Assembly: GCF_001029435.1 (NCBI RefSeq)
Contig: NZ_LDOV01000017.1
Span: forward strand, 62,001 to 126,000
Length of the DNA stretch: 64,000 nt
Origin: Photobacterium aphoticum
Lineage (GTDB): Bacteria; Pseudomonadota; Gammaproteobacteria; Enterobacterales; Vibrionaceae
Direction: 5' to 3'
Shown here: positions 46,498 to 54,922 of the stretch, piece by piece
Layout of the letters: the number at the start of each line of letters is the position of its first letter
Numbering within the stretch: the stretch's first letter is position 1
Position numbers and translations under genes: made by a program
The notes under the pieces: generated by a model
What the model saw: the letters and a program-made list of their open reading frames with translations, nothing else
Told to the model about the DNA's origin: nothing
The model's database searches: none

Positions 46498-46549
46498 ATA
46501 GGCATCAGGTTGATTATCCTTCAGCAACCTCGGTGCCTATTCTCTTTTT
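46498..46549 (+). terminator. Terminator of Dcu copy 2
   Basis: ATAGGCA (46498-46504) pairs with TGCCTAT (46534-46540), with inner GGTTG/CAACC, followed by TCTCTTTTT. Confidence 0.88.
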
Positions 46550-46647
46550 GACTCTGTTTTTTGGGGGCTTATGCTTTTTTACGCAGCTGATCCGTCAGCG
46601 CACGATTATCCAAAATCACTTTGCGCCTGTCGATACACAGCTTGGCA

Positions 46648-47490
46648 TCACGCCCATGCCGATTGCACATAGCTCAGCAGATCCGTCCACCATATCGCAC
46701 CGTTATTGGCCCAAAATGTTTTGGCTAACCACTGCGGATGTTGTTCCAGCAATAACTTAATTGCCATGCTCATCGACACCAGTACCACCATCGGACGAAT
46801 AAACTTACGACCACGGGTGACGACCACTTTGGCGCCCATGCGCGCGCCCATGAAACCGCCTGCCGCCATAGCCAAGCCCACTTCCCAAATCGGCAAACCC
46901 GCCATAATGAACAGCAGCAATGCGGCAAGGTTCGAGGTAAAGTTCAGCACCTTGGTACGTGCCGTGGCTTCAACAATGCCTAACTGCGCAATCAGTACAA
47001 AACACACGGTAAACAGTGAGCCGGTCCCCGGACCGAAGAAACCGTCGTAAAAGCCCACACCCACGCCAACGGTTAATGCAAAGCCAAGCTCTGACAATTT
47101 CGGCTCACCGCCGCCGGTCGTGTCCGATGGCACAAACAAAAAATACAAGGCGATAGCAAACAGCAATACGGGGATCAAATTAGTCAGAATGCCGGCATCA
47201 AGCACCTGCACTAACGTCGCCCCCAGTAACGAGCCCACGAACGTACAAGCAATGGCAATCCGCATGTCGCGTAAATTCACCAAGCCATTACGCACAAAGT
47301 ACAGCGCCGCCGAAAAGCTGCCGAAAGAACTTTGCAATTTATTGGTTGCGAGTGCCTGTGTGGGGGGAATGCCTGCAGAGAGCAACGCAGGGACGGTCAA
47401 CATACCGCCGCCCCCAGCAATCGCATCAATAAAGCCGGCCAGACTGGCGACTAAAAACAGAGAACCAATGATTTCCCAAGACAATTCCAT
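46648..47490 (-). CDS. TSUP (TauE/SafE) family transporter, copy 2
   Basis: A 280-residue paralogue of the TSUP protein at 39203-39982. Shared segments include GFIDAIAGGGGMLTVPALLS, QALATNKLQSSFGSFSAALY, GGGEPKLSELGFALTVGVGV and YDGFFGPGTGSLFTVCF. It carries about 20 extra C-terminal residues after the conserved end (LAKTFWANNGAIWWTDLLSY). About eight membrane helices. The substrate is unknown; sulfonates or small carboxylates are typical of the family. Convergent with Dcu copy 2. Confidence 0.9.
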   Translation of the reverse strand: MELSWEIIGSLFLVASLAGFIDAIAGGGGMLTVPALLSAGIPPTQALATNKLQSSFGSFSAALYFVRNGLVNLRDMRIAIACTFVGSLLGATLVQVLDAGILTNLIPVLLFAIALYFLFVPSDTTGGGEPKLSELGFALTVGVGVGFYDGFFGPGTGSLFTVCFVLIAQLGIVEATARTKVLNFTSNLAALLLFIMAGLPIWEVGLAMAAGGFMGARMGAKVVVTRGRKFIRPMVVLVSMSMAIKLLLEQHPQWLAKTFWANNGAIWWTDLLSYVQSAWA

Positions 47491-47554
47491 CTCTTACAAC
47501 CAAGCAAAACGAACAATGGTGAATACAACAACGGCTTCTGCCTCCGTACATACT

Positions 47555-47588
47555 CATGACTATGTACATGGCTATGTGCATGTTCATG
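47555..47588. repeat. Short degenerate CATG-rich repeat
   Basis: About 34 bp built from CATG/ATGTACATG-type units between TSUP copy 2 and the truncated globin gene. Both strands encode His/Tyr/Val-rich peptides across it, which is a consequence of the repeat and not evidence of a gene. Confidence 0.4.
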
Positions 47589-47767
47589 AACAAGTGCGAG
47601 AAAATGACAAACGAGCGTTGGTGCGGCTAAAAAGCGCTTAGGATACGGATAGAATGAAAAATGGAAATAAAAAGATGTGAGGAAAAGCATTTCACTACGC
47701 GACTGAAGAAAAATCAGGCAACAGATGCTGATTCATTCACCAGCATCATTATCGGGCCAATGCTGCA

Positions 47768-48196
47768 TCAGGGCTGATTACGGCAGGTTTCGGCGAGCAA
47801 GGTAAATTGAACCATCAAATATCGGACAAACAAGCTATCTAGCCCCTGCACATCCAACGCTTTTTGCATGCACGCCAACCATGCCTGCTTTTCGGCCATG
47901 CCAAAGGTTAAGTGTGTCCAATCTTCAGGGGGAGTATGCGTCGATGACGGTGTCTGCCCGGCCATCCAAGCTTGCAGAAACATCGCCAATTTGGCTTTCG
48001 CGTCCGTTAAGTCTTCATCGTATAGCAAGCGAATCTTTTGCGCTTCCGGCAAGGTATCCATCGCGTGATAAAACCCTTCCACCAATGTTGCTATACCCTG
48101 CTCGCCACCCATTTCTTGCAGGAGTTGTTCCCCAGGTGCAAAAGCGGGAATGTCGCGATGGATAACCGAAGAAATATCAGAAAAGTCAGGCTGCAT
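47768..48196 (-). CDS. Group II truncated haemoglobin-like protein
   Basis: A 142-residue globin. The 2/2 globin pattern is clear: LLQEMGGEQGIATLVEGFYH, DTLPEAQKIRLLYDEDLTDA, KLAMFLQAWMAG, then DWTHLTFGMAEKQAWLACMQ, in which the His is the expected haem ligand before the G helix. It is cytosolic. Family members bind oxygen, NO or sulfide and guard against nitrosative or oxidative stress. Monocistronic; a weak hairpin (47724-47747) lies after the stop. No functional link to neighbours is evident. Confidence 0.88.
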   Translation of the reverse strand: MQPDFSDISSVIHRDIPAFAPGEQLLQEMGGEQGIATLVEGFYHAMDTLPEAQKIRLLYDEDLTDAKAKLAMFLQAWMAGQTPSSTHTPPEDWTHLTFGMAEKQAWLACMQKALDVQGLDSLFVRYLMVQFTLLAETCRNQP

Positions 48197-48274
48197 AAGT
48201 CCATGCTCGCTCTATCACAGTGGCCATACACGTTATGCCTAACTCTAGCGTGCCAACACCATCGCTGCTGTCAC

Positions 48275-48300
48275 AAAAAAGAAAACCCTCTTAAAGAGGG
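48275..48300 (-). terminator. Terminator of the PEP-CTERM gene
   Basis: CCCTCTT (48286-48292) and AAGAGGG (48294-48300) form the stem; on the minus strand it is followed by TTTTCTTTTTT. Confidence 0.85.
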
Positions 48301-48328
48301 CTATCTTGGTATACGTTAAAGCTAGCAA

Positions 48329-49018
48329 TTACTGCTTGCGCTGACGACGCATGCCCCAGCCTACACCAGCCATCCCCATTAAGAACAGACCCAGTGATGC
48401 AGGCTCTGGTACCTCAGGTGGACCATTTGGACAATCACGAGTAAGACCCGCTAATGCATTCGGACATTCCGGGATTTCTTGATACGCTTTATCGCTATCA
48501 CCCCCGAAAACCGACTGACCTCGAATACCCACTGTCACAAAATCATTGAGTGACAAGCCTAAATCGGCAATATCAAACGACACGTCATAATACCAATCAC
48601 TCAATGGCGAACCCTGACTACCAATCCGTAAAATGACATCAAAAGGACTGACTGGCACACCATTAAAGTTACACCCAGGCCCACAAGCGCTTGAATTAAA
48701 AAATGTATTGGTTGGTGCACTGGCGGTACTGCCATCCCGCGCTAATGCGCTAAAGTTCATTAAATCCAAATTACCGGCGGTGTATTCCGTTGCACCATCA
48801 GTGCTAAACGCAATACCCAGAATATCGGCATCGGTTTGTGGCACCGAAATATCAAAGGTGAAACGTCCTGGCGTATTGTCATTAATTGTATAGGTGTAAC
48901 CTGCAGTTGGTGCATCGGTATCCAACCAACTTGTGACTTCGATTTCTCCAGCACTGACGCTGCTTGCCATTATGCTGCCACACAATGCTAATAAGGAGAG
49001 AGGGGTGGAAATTTTCAT
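48329..49018 (-). CDS. PEP-CTERM sorting domain protein
   Basis: A 229-residue exported protein. It starts with a signal peptide (MKISTPLSLLALCGSIMASS, cleavage near VSA-GEI) and ends with the exosortase signal: VPEPASLGLFLMGMAGVGWG followed by a basic RRQRKQ tail. The mature part is beta-rich, acidic and Asn/Ser/Thr-rich, with two Cys pairs (SSACGPGCNFN; CPNALAGLTRDCPNG). The signal is cut by an exosortase at the inner membrane and the protein is then linked to the surface or matrix. ATG 49018 has GGAG 7 nt upstream. No exosortase is in the window, but PrsT at 2.9 kb belongs to the same system. Confidence 0.93.
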   Translation of the reverse strand: MKISTPLSLLALCGSIMASSVSAGEIEVTSWLDTDAPTAGYTYTINDNTPGRFTFDISVPQTDADILGIAFSTDGATEYTAGNLDLMNFSALARDGSTASAPTNTFFNSSACGPGCNFNGVPVSPFDVILRIGSQGSPLSDWYYDVSFDIADLGLSLNDFVTVGIRGQSVFGGDSDKAYQEIPECPNALAGLTRDCPNGPPEVPEPASLGLFLMGMAGVGWGMRRQRKQ

Positions 49019-49066
49019 TATTTGCTCCTTCAAAATTTATACTTATGTGTCTTGGTTTTTATATGA

Positions 49067-49083
49067 AGCAGCTATCATGCCAA
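49067..49083 (-). promoter_or_regulatory. Sigma-54 (RpoN) promoter of the PEP-CTERM gene
   Basis: On the minus strand TTGGCATGATAGCTGCT matches the -24/-12 consensus TTGGCACRNNNNTTGCW with two mismatches and exact GG-to-GC spacing. The implied start is near 49056, about 38 nt before the ATG. PEP-CTERM genes in other bacteria depend on RpoN and the PrsK/PrsR pair. Confidence 0.7.
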
Positions 49084-49370
49084 TAATCTTGGCACCAACA
49101 TATCAACCACTTGCCATAAAAACACAGATACACACATTACTTTGATGTAATAAATTCTGACACTGACTCAGCAAAACATAGCCTATCGCCACGGGTATGC
49201 CATCAATAATGAAAACACGTATGGCGAGCATGTCGTATCAGGGTGTTTTCTGCCCTTGCCCTCGCCAATCATTCATATATTGACCTGGCCCGATGACATT
49301 CACTGTTAAATTTTCTGACACTCAACATCCACCATTAATGATATTGTTATCACTAGCAATTCGAGAACAA
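49084..49370. other. Intergenic region upstream of the PEP-CTERM gene
   Basis: Between the sigma-54 element and the torA terminator. Binding sites for an RpoN-dependent activator (for example PrsR) are expected here but no clear dyad was recognised. No gene seen. Confidence 0.35.
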
Positions 49371-49405
49371 AAAAATAACCCTGCAAAACAAGGCTATTTT
49401 TGTTT
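49371..49405. terminator. Terminator of the tor operon
   Basis: AATAACCCTG (49374-49383) and CAAGGCTATT (49389-49398) pair in 8 of 10 positions, flanked by A- and T-runs on both sides. Confidence 0.7.
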
Positions 49406-49457
49406 TCATTATGCAACTCAATCGGTCAACCTCTCGCGATGAAACCGATAGGCCGCT

Positions 49458-51944
49458 CTAAGAAACGTATATCGGCCCACCAAATGAGGTCACAGGCGGC
49501 ACTTCGCCGGTGTATTTCTCGACGTTCACCACCACCGTATTCGCACTGGTCGCCTGAGCGAGCTCCGAGGTACCAATATCCATGGTGAGGGTATTCGGAT
49601 CACCATAGGTATCTATCGCGCCGACCTTTTCACTCAGTGGGCCATACCATGCCCCTTCGTAAATCCGTATAACCCCTGGCGGGTAATTATCTTCCACCAC
49701 CGCACCGGCTAACAACTGGCCACGATCATTAAATACCCGCACTAAATCACCATCTTTGATCCCTCGCGCTTTGGCATCTTCCGGGCTCATGTACACAGGT
49801 TCACGATCTTGCACCGTGTAGGTGGCACGGAACGCATCTGACTCACACATCTGCGAGTGCAAACGCTTATTGGGGTGACACGATTGCAACCACAACGGGA
49901 ATTTGTCCGAACCCGGCCCACCGTGAGAGCGTTCCGCTTTCTCAAACCACATCGGGTGACCTTGGCAATGCTCATACTTGTAGCCCGCAATTTTACGGCT
50001 GTAAATCTCGATAAAGCCTGACGGTGTCCCTAGCGGATTAATTTCCGGATCTTCGCGGAATTTGGCGTGACTGGTGTAATTCTCACCCGGCCCAAAATCA
50101 AACCAGCCTTTCTCATCGGCCCAGAAGGTATCAAAATCAGGCATTTCCGCTTTCTCTTTGTTGGCTTCCTTACAGCCATCGTACAGCGAGCGGATCCACT
50201 GGCGTTCATCCATTCCACGGGTAAACTCTTTACTGCGATTGAAGCGACGACAGAAGTCAGTGAATATCGCAAAGTCAGTGCGGGACTGATACATAGGATC
50301 CACTAACTTGTGCATCGCCAAAATACCGGTACCCGAATAGGCGCCATACAGATCAATATCATCCCGCTCATACTGGGTACAAGCTGGCAACACGATGTCA
50401 GAGAAACGGCATGTTGCCGTCCAAGCAAAGTCGATGGTTACCACGGTCTGCAATTTTTGGAAGGCGGTTTTCATCCGGTTACGGTTTTGGTGGTGATGCC
50501 ATGGGTTACAACCACTGACCACCAGCATTTTGGTATCCGGCAAAATCACTTTACTGCCGTTGTAGTTGATCTCTTTGCCAGGCTCTAGAATGGCATCGAT
50601 CCAACGGGCAACCGGCATGGTTTTGCTGTATCCCTTGTAATCGTTATTGTCCCAAATGGGCTTCATGCCTTCATCTAAGTTACGCGGGAAACCACCAGGC
50701 CCAGCAGCCCCTGTCGGTGGGATCCCCACCCCACTGTAATGGTGGGAGTAAGAAATTCCCCCGCCCGGTAGACCTATCTGCCCCAACATGGTCGCAATGA
50801 CGGCCCCCATCCAGTACGGTTGTTCCCCATGCTGCTGACGCTGTACCGCCCAACCAAAGATCAGTTGCGTGCGACCTTTGGCCAGCAAACGGGCAAAGGC
50901 ACGGATATCATCGGCTTTCACGCCACAGATTTTCTCCGCCCATTCCGGGGTTTTCTCCACTTTGTCTTGGGATTTTCCCATCACATACGGAATGAATTCT
51001 TCAAAGCCTAACGCATAGGTATCAATGAATTTTTTGTCGTACAGCTCTTCGGTATACAGGGTATAGGCGATCCCCAGCATGAACGGCACATCGGTTTGTG
51101 GATTAACGTACTGATGATCACACTGCAAATAGTTCTGGGTTTTGGATTTGACCGGATCCACGCAGATCACTTTGATCTCACCCTTGGCGACTTTGTCTTT
51201 GAGCTGTTCGTAATACATGTAGGAATCATGGGTTTCCGCCTGCCACCCCACCTGGGTATTTTTCAGCGGATCGTTCGCCCACCAAATCACGGTGTCGCTG
51301 TTTTCCAGGATCAACGGCCAAGAGGTACCTTGCGCATACACCTCGGTAGAACCCAACACATACGGCAAAATGGTTTGTCCGGCACCGGTCGAGTAGTCCC
51401 CGACTTTGGTAGTGAAATTGCCGTGCATACCGACCGCACGCTGCATGTGGCTGGTACAGCTCTGGAACTGCCCCGTTTGACGCCAACCGGTCATACCGGC
51501 ATTGAGCGCCCAAGGCCCGTAATCTTTCTGGATCCGCTCCAGCTCTTTGTAGAACAAGTCCAGGGCTTCATCCCACGTCACCCTTACAAAGCGGTTGTTC
51601 CCTCGGGTATCGCCACTATATTTGTGCCGCTTCAGCCAATCGAGTCGCACCATCGGGTAACGCACACGGGACGGGCTATAGATAATGCCTTTGATCCCTT
51701 TGAGCATTTCCGTGGGGTACTTATCCCGAGGCAACGGCTCGACTTCCGTCACTTGTCCGTTATAAATTTTGGCGCGGAAGGCCCCCCAGTGGGAGCCTGT
51801 CACTTTCCACACCCCATCCGCCGAATACGGCGAAGTGACTTCTTCGGCGGCCTTGGCAACCGAACCTAATAAACTGGGGCCAATCACTGACACGGCACTG
51901 GTGGTGGCTAGCCCTTTTAAAAATTTACGTCGACTCAGAGACAT
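49458..51944 (-). CDS. torA: Trimethylamine-N-oxide reductase TorA
   Basis: A 828-residue periplasmic molybdoenzyme of the DMSO reductase family, reducing TMAO to trimethylamine in anaerobic respiration. It has a twin-arginine signal ([20 protein letters not shown]), the N-terminal [20 protein letters not shown], the molybdenum-ligand Ser region [11 protein letters not shown] and a C-terminal domain with [20 protein letters not shown]. The ATG at 51944 is preferred to the GTG one codon earlier. Electrons come from TorC, encoded just upstream (20-nt gap). The chaperone gene torD, usually nearby, is not in this window. Confidence 0.95.
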   Translation of the reverse strand: MSLSRRKFLKGLATTSAVSVIGPSLLGSVAKAAEEVTSPYSADGVWKVTGSHWGAFRAKIYNGQVTEVEPLPRDKYPTEMLKGIKGIIYSPSRVRYPMVRLDWLKRHKYSGDTRGNNRFVRVTWDEALDLFYKELERIQKDYGPWALNAGMTGWRQTGQFQSCTSHMQRAVGMHGNFTTKVGDYSTGAGQTILPYVLGSTEVYAQGTSWPLILENSDTVIWWANDPLKNTQVGWQAETHDSYMYYEQLKDKVAKGEIKVICVDPVKSKTQNYLQCDHQYVNPQTDVPFMLGIAYTLYTEELYDKKFIDTYALGFEEFIPYVMGKSQDKVEKTPEWAEKICGVKADDIRAFARLLAKGRTQLIFGWAVQRQQHGEQPYWMGAVIATMLGQIGLPGGGISYSHHYSGVGIPPTGAAGPGGFPRNLDEGMKPIWDNNDYKGYSKTMPVARWIDAILEPGKEINYNGSKVILPDTKMLVVSGCNPWHHHQNRNRMKTAFQKLQTVVTIDFAWTATCRFSDIVLPACTQYERDDIDLYGAYSGTGILAMHKLVDPMYQSRTDFAIFTDFCRRFNRSKEFTRGMDERQWIRSLYDGCKEANKEKAEMPDFDTFWADEKGWFDFGPGENYTSHAKFREDPEINPLGTPSGFIEIYSRKIAGYKYEHCQGHPMWFEKAERSHGGPGSDKFPLWLQSCHPNKRLHSQMCESDAFRATYTVQDREPVYMSPEDAKARGIKDGDLVRVFNDRGQLLAGAVVEDNYPPGVIRIYEGAWYGPLSEKVGAIDTYGDPNTLTMDIGTSELAQATSANTVVVNVEKYTGEVPPVTSFGGPIYVS

Positions 51945-51967
51945 CACTTACCTCACTTCGCTTCTTA

Positions 51968-53152
51968 TTAATGGCCGTCTTTTGAAAAACTCGATGAGTG
52001 TTTTTGTAGGTATTTCAGAACCAAGGCTTCACTGTCATGATCCAGGTTCACGAATGCCAGCATCCCGTTAAACATCCCCGGCCAGGTATTCGCATCAAAG
52101 TGCGCAGGCGCAGGCTGGGTATGACACACACTACAGTTGGTGGTATAGGCCGGTTTGGCTTCCGCCCAAATCTCATCGATATTGCTCAGCAACGATTCTT
52201 TTGGCATCCACAACGTGACCGTTACACGCTGCCAGCCTAAGCCGGTCAGATCGTCTTCTTTCTCTTCAAACTTCTGGACCAACGTGTCGCTTTGCGCGGC
52301 ATCTTTGCTTAGTGCAGCGGTAGGGATATTCAGACCAAAGTCTTCGTTAATCACACGACCAAAGCCTTTGGTTTTACGCCAGCCCGACAATTCGACCTGA
52401 ATGGCCTTGTCTTTCACTTGCACCACTTTAACTTCCGATGCCGGATTAAGCTGACCGCCATCCACCGTTAGGGCTTCATCTTCAAACATCGGCAGGAAAC
52501 GCACACTGTAATAGTTGTCGCCTTCACTGAACGACGTACTGTGAGATTTCTGCACCAACTGCTGAATCATGCCGCCCGCTTGCCCCATATCACCCGGCAA
52601 TTCATGGGCGATCCCTTTATGACAATCCAGACAGCTTTGATCACGCTCGGCCGCCTGCTTCATTTGTGCTTGTGCCAGCGGCGACATTTCTTCCCATTTC
52701 ATGCTGTCGTAGTTATGACAGCTTTTACATTCCAATGAACCATTGGCGGCAAATCGCGCCCACTCGTGATTAGCGAGTTCAGCCCGTTTTTCTAAGAACT
52801 TCTCACGGGTATTAATGGTGCCGAAAATCGAGCCGAAAACCTCTTTACTGGCCTGCATTTTACGGGCAATTTTATCGGTCCAATTGTGGGGAACGTGGCA
52901 ATCGGGGCAAGTCGCCCTTACGCCTGAATGGTTTGACCAATGTACGGTTTGTTGCAGCTCTTCATACACGTTGTCGCGCATTTCATGACACCCGATACAG
53001 AACTTTTCTTGGTTCGTCAGTTCAAGTGCCGTATTGAATCCCCCCCAGAAAATCACCCCGGCGATAAACCCACCGAGGGTTAATACGCCCAAACTGATGT
53101 GCACTGCCGGGCGCCAAAACGTCGCCCACAGTTTTTTCAAAAACTTCATCAT
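51968..53152 (-). CDS. torC: Pentahaem c-type cytochrome TorC
   Basis: A 394-residue membrane-anchored cytochrome. An N-terminal NapC/NirT-type anchor (AVHISLGVLTLGGFIAGVIF) is followed by four haem motifs (CIGCH, CPDCH, CKSCH, CLDCH). The fifth (CSVCH) is in the C-terminal domain that docks on TorA. It passes electrons from menaquinol to TorA. AGGG lies 8 nt before the ATG. It is the middle gene of torE-torC-torA. Confidence 0.95.
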   Translation of the reverse strand: MMKFLKKLWATFWRPAVHISLGVLTLGGFIAGVIFWGGFNTALELTNQEKFCIGCHEMRDNVYEELQQTVHWSNHSGVRATCPDCHVPHNWTDKIARKMQASKEVFGSIFGTINTREKFLEKRAELANHEWARFAANGSLECKSCHNYDSMKWEEMSPLAQAQMKQAAERDQSCLDCHKGIAHELPGDMGQAGGMIQQLVQKSHSTSFSEGDNYYSVRFLPMFEDEALTVDGGQLNPASEVKVVQVKDKAIQVELSGWRKTKGFGRVINEDFGLNIPTAALSKDAAQSDTLVQKFEEKEDDLTGLGWQRVTVTLWMPKESLLSNIDEIWAEAKPAYTTNCSVCHTQPAPAHFDANTWPGMFNGMLAFVNLDHDSEALVLKYLQKHSSSFSKDGH

Positions 53153-53205
53153 AGTCGTACCCTGTTTCCTTGTTGGCCAATGGTGTTATCTACGGTCAGC
53201 GTCCG

Positions 53206-53379
53206 TTAACCATGACCCGGTGGCCCCCAGAAGAAGACTTGCATCGCCCATATAAAGAAGCCATAGCCACCCACAATGGCAACCGCGAGGATCGGGAAAA
53301 GGAATATGGTGATGAATAGGAAAGAGCGCCATTCGTACTTGGCTCTTTCTTTGTCACTGACTTGTTCTGGCGTATTCAT
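53206..53379 (-). CDS. torE: Small inner-membrane protein TorE
   Basis: A 57-residue protein with one transmembrane helix (FLFITIFLFPILAVAIVGGY) and the C-terminal WAMQVFFWGPPGHG, characteristic of TorE/NapE-like proteins found at the head of tor operons in Vibrio and Shewanella. ATG 53379 is used because AAGG lies 9 nt upstream; the ATG at 53388 would directly adjoin it. It ends 53 bp before torC. Its role is not well defined. Confidence 0.9.
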   Translation of the reverse strand: MNTPEQVSDKERAKYEWRSFLFITIFLFPILAVAIVGGYGFFIWAMQVFFWGPPGHG

Positions 53380-53408
53380 TGCTGACATCCTTTTTTCTTC
53401 TTATTCAC

Positions 53409-53452
53409 CCCATCGGCATGATAATTGGGAAAAGAAACCCGCAGCCGATGGG
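53409..53452 (-). promoter_or_regulatory. Leader hairpin upstream of torE
   Basis: CCCATCGGC (53409-53417) is an exact inverse complement of GCCGATGGG (53444-53452) with a 26-nt loop, 30 bp before torE. A TATACT element lies about 10 bp further upstream on the minus strand (near 53463-53470), so the hairpin would be at the very 5' end of the transcript. Confidence 0.5.
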
Positions 53453-53623
53453 CTACTTGAGCTAAGTATAGTTAAGGATGTCAATTGGACGGAGAAATGA
53501 GGGGGCGGAACTGTCGACTAACGCACAGAATAAGAAACGTACAACGGAGAAGGATGGATCAGTGACGTTGGCTGATAACACCAACAAAAAACAGTACCCC
53601 AGAACAGCAACCAAAAGCAGTCA

Positions 53624-53651
53624 CAAAAAAGGGATGCACGATGGCACCCCT
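53624..53651 (-). terminator. Terminator of the Sel1-repeat gene
   Basis: GGGATGC (53631-53637) pairs with GCACCCC (53644-53650) with one mismatch; the minus strand continues TTTTTTG. Confidence 0.75.
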
Positions 53652-53685
53652 CTTAGGTCTTGATCTAGGTCTGGATTAGATTACG

Positions 53686-54477
53686 TTATAACGACGCGCT
53701 GTAAATGGTCTGACGCTGTTGGTACAGCTTCAAACGCTGCACAAAGTTGGCATAACGCTGCGAGTTGTGATCCTCCAGCTTCTCAATCGCCACTTCCTGC
53801 GCGTTCATTGCCTGATTGAAATCACCCAGCGCCGCATAGGCTGCCGCCAAGTTATCGTAATCACCCGCATCGCCCGTGCCGCTTCGGCTCAGTACCTGTT
53901 TGGCCAGTTTCAGGGCGCGTTGACCATCTCGCACTTGCTGATCATCACAGGTCGCATATAACCAAACCAGGTTGCGCTTTGACTCTAAAGAACCACCGTT
54001 TGACGCTTCGTTAAACCACTTAATCGCATTGGCACAATCCACTTTGCCATTATTACCCGCACCGGAGGCGTAATACATCCCCAGCTCTACCATCGCACCC
54101 ACTTCACCTTCGTTAGCCGCTTCGGTGTACCAGTGCAATGCTTGTTGATTATCACGGGGCAACACCTGACCGGCTTTAAACAAATCACCAATCATGGTTT
54201 TGACTTCTGGCATGTCCACTGCCGCTTTTTCCAGCCAGTACATGCCTTTTAAAGGATCGGCTTTCAAACCGTTTGAACCTTCCAGATACGCACGACCTAA
54301 AAATAGCTGCATGTTTTTATCGCCCTGTTCGGCTTCCAGCTCCACGTAGTTCAACGTCGATAGCAGGTGATGTTCCGGCGCGGTTGTCACAGACGCTTGT
54401 GCAACAAAGGCGCTGCACGCCATCACACCAAACACGGTACCACATAGCAGTTTTTTTAGGGTCATTGTTACTGGCAT
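53686..54477 (-). CDS. Exported Sel1/TPR-repeat protein
   Basis: A 263-residue protein with a signal peptide (MTLKKLLCGTVFGVMACSAF, cleavage near AQA). It has three to four Sel1-like repeats (DPLKGMYWLEKAAVDMPEVK, NQQALHWYTEAANEGEVGAM, CANAIKWFNEASNGGSLESK) and a C-terminal TPR (YDNLAAAYAALGDFNQAMNA). Such proteins act as periplasmic scaffolds or adaptors; the partner is unknown. ATG 54477 is chosen over 54495 because AGAGA lies 8 nt upstream and it precedes the signal peptide. It is monocistronic. Confidence 0.82.
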   Translation of the reverse strand: MPVTMTLKKLLCGTVFGVMACSAFVAQASVTTAPEHHLLSTLNYVELEAEQGDKNMQLFLGRAYLEGSNGLKADPLKGMYWLEKAAVDMPEVKTMIGDLFKAGQVLPRDNQQALHWYTEAANEGEVGAMVELGMYYASGAGNNGKVDCANAIKWFNEASNGGSLESKRNLVWLYATCDDQQVRDGQRALKLAKQVLSRSGTGDAGDYDNLAAAYAALGDFNQAMNAQEVAIEKLEDHNSQRYANFVQRLKLYQQRQTIYSASL

Positions 54478-54922
54478 ATCGAAGGTCTCTTTCATTGCGT
54501 GGTCACTAACTGGGTATGCAATGTAAAGAATGCGTGGTCAAAAAACAACCACGATTAAATACCGAATTGCCGGTTTACGCGGGGAAAAAATACAGGATTA
54601 ATTGATGTGTCAGTTGCTTAGGGGGCATTATTTTTTCAAAAAAAATGCACAGAAATGAGAGTTAGATCTCATGATATCCGCCAATACTATCAGATATAAC
54701 TGAATAAGACCTGATCAGGCTTGGCATCACTTGTTTGACCACTCCGGCACCCTTGCCTGATAACTTAGCCGTTCTGGCCTCACAGCAGAGCAACCATATC
54801 TCACGGCATAACAGCAATAAGCCGTGATAAATCGTGAACCATAATAAATATCGGCCAAGCTGCTAAGCAGATTGACCGACAGAGGTTAAGGCGAGATGTG
54901 ATGGCAGTAAGATGCCGAGCGC
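54478..54922. other. Intergenic region with hairpin
   Basis: A 445-bp stretch. TCACGGC (54801-54807) and GCCGTGA (54821-54827) form a 7-bp stem about 95 bp after the lipoprotein stop. A smaller hairpin CGTGGT/ACCACG lies near 54533-54553. Neither has a T-run. No gene was found. Confidence 0.4.

Noticed and set aside
46621-46680. A further ATGCCGA heptamer at the end of TSUP copy 2
   Set aside because: It lies at the 3' end of the coding region, not in a promoter, and is probably chance.
47451-47690. His-rich frames on both strands near 47.56 kb, at first sight a metal-binding peptide
   Set aside because: The His/Tyr/Val pattern arises from a short CATG-rich repeat and appears on both strands. 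The frames overlap the TSUP copy 2 gene.
51096-51869. 257-codon plus-strand frame opposite torA
   Set aside because: TorA is certain on the minus strand. The long antisense frame follows from its codon composition.
53409-53452. The torE leader hairpin considered as an intrinsic terminator
   Set aside because: There is no T-run after the stem on the minus strand, and it precedes rather than follows a gene.
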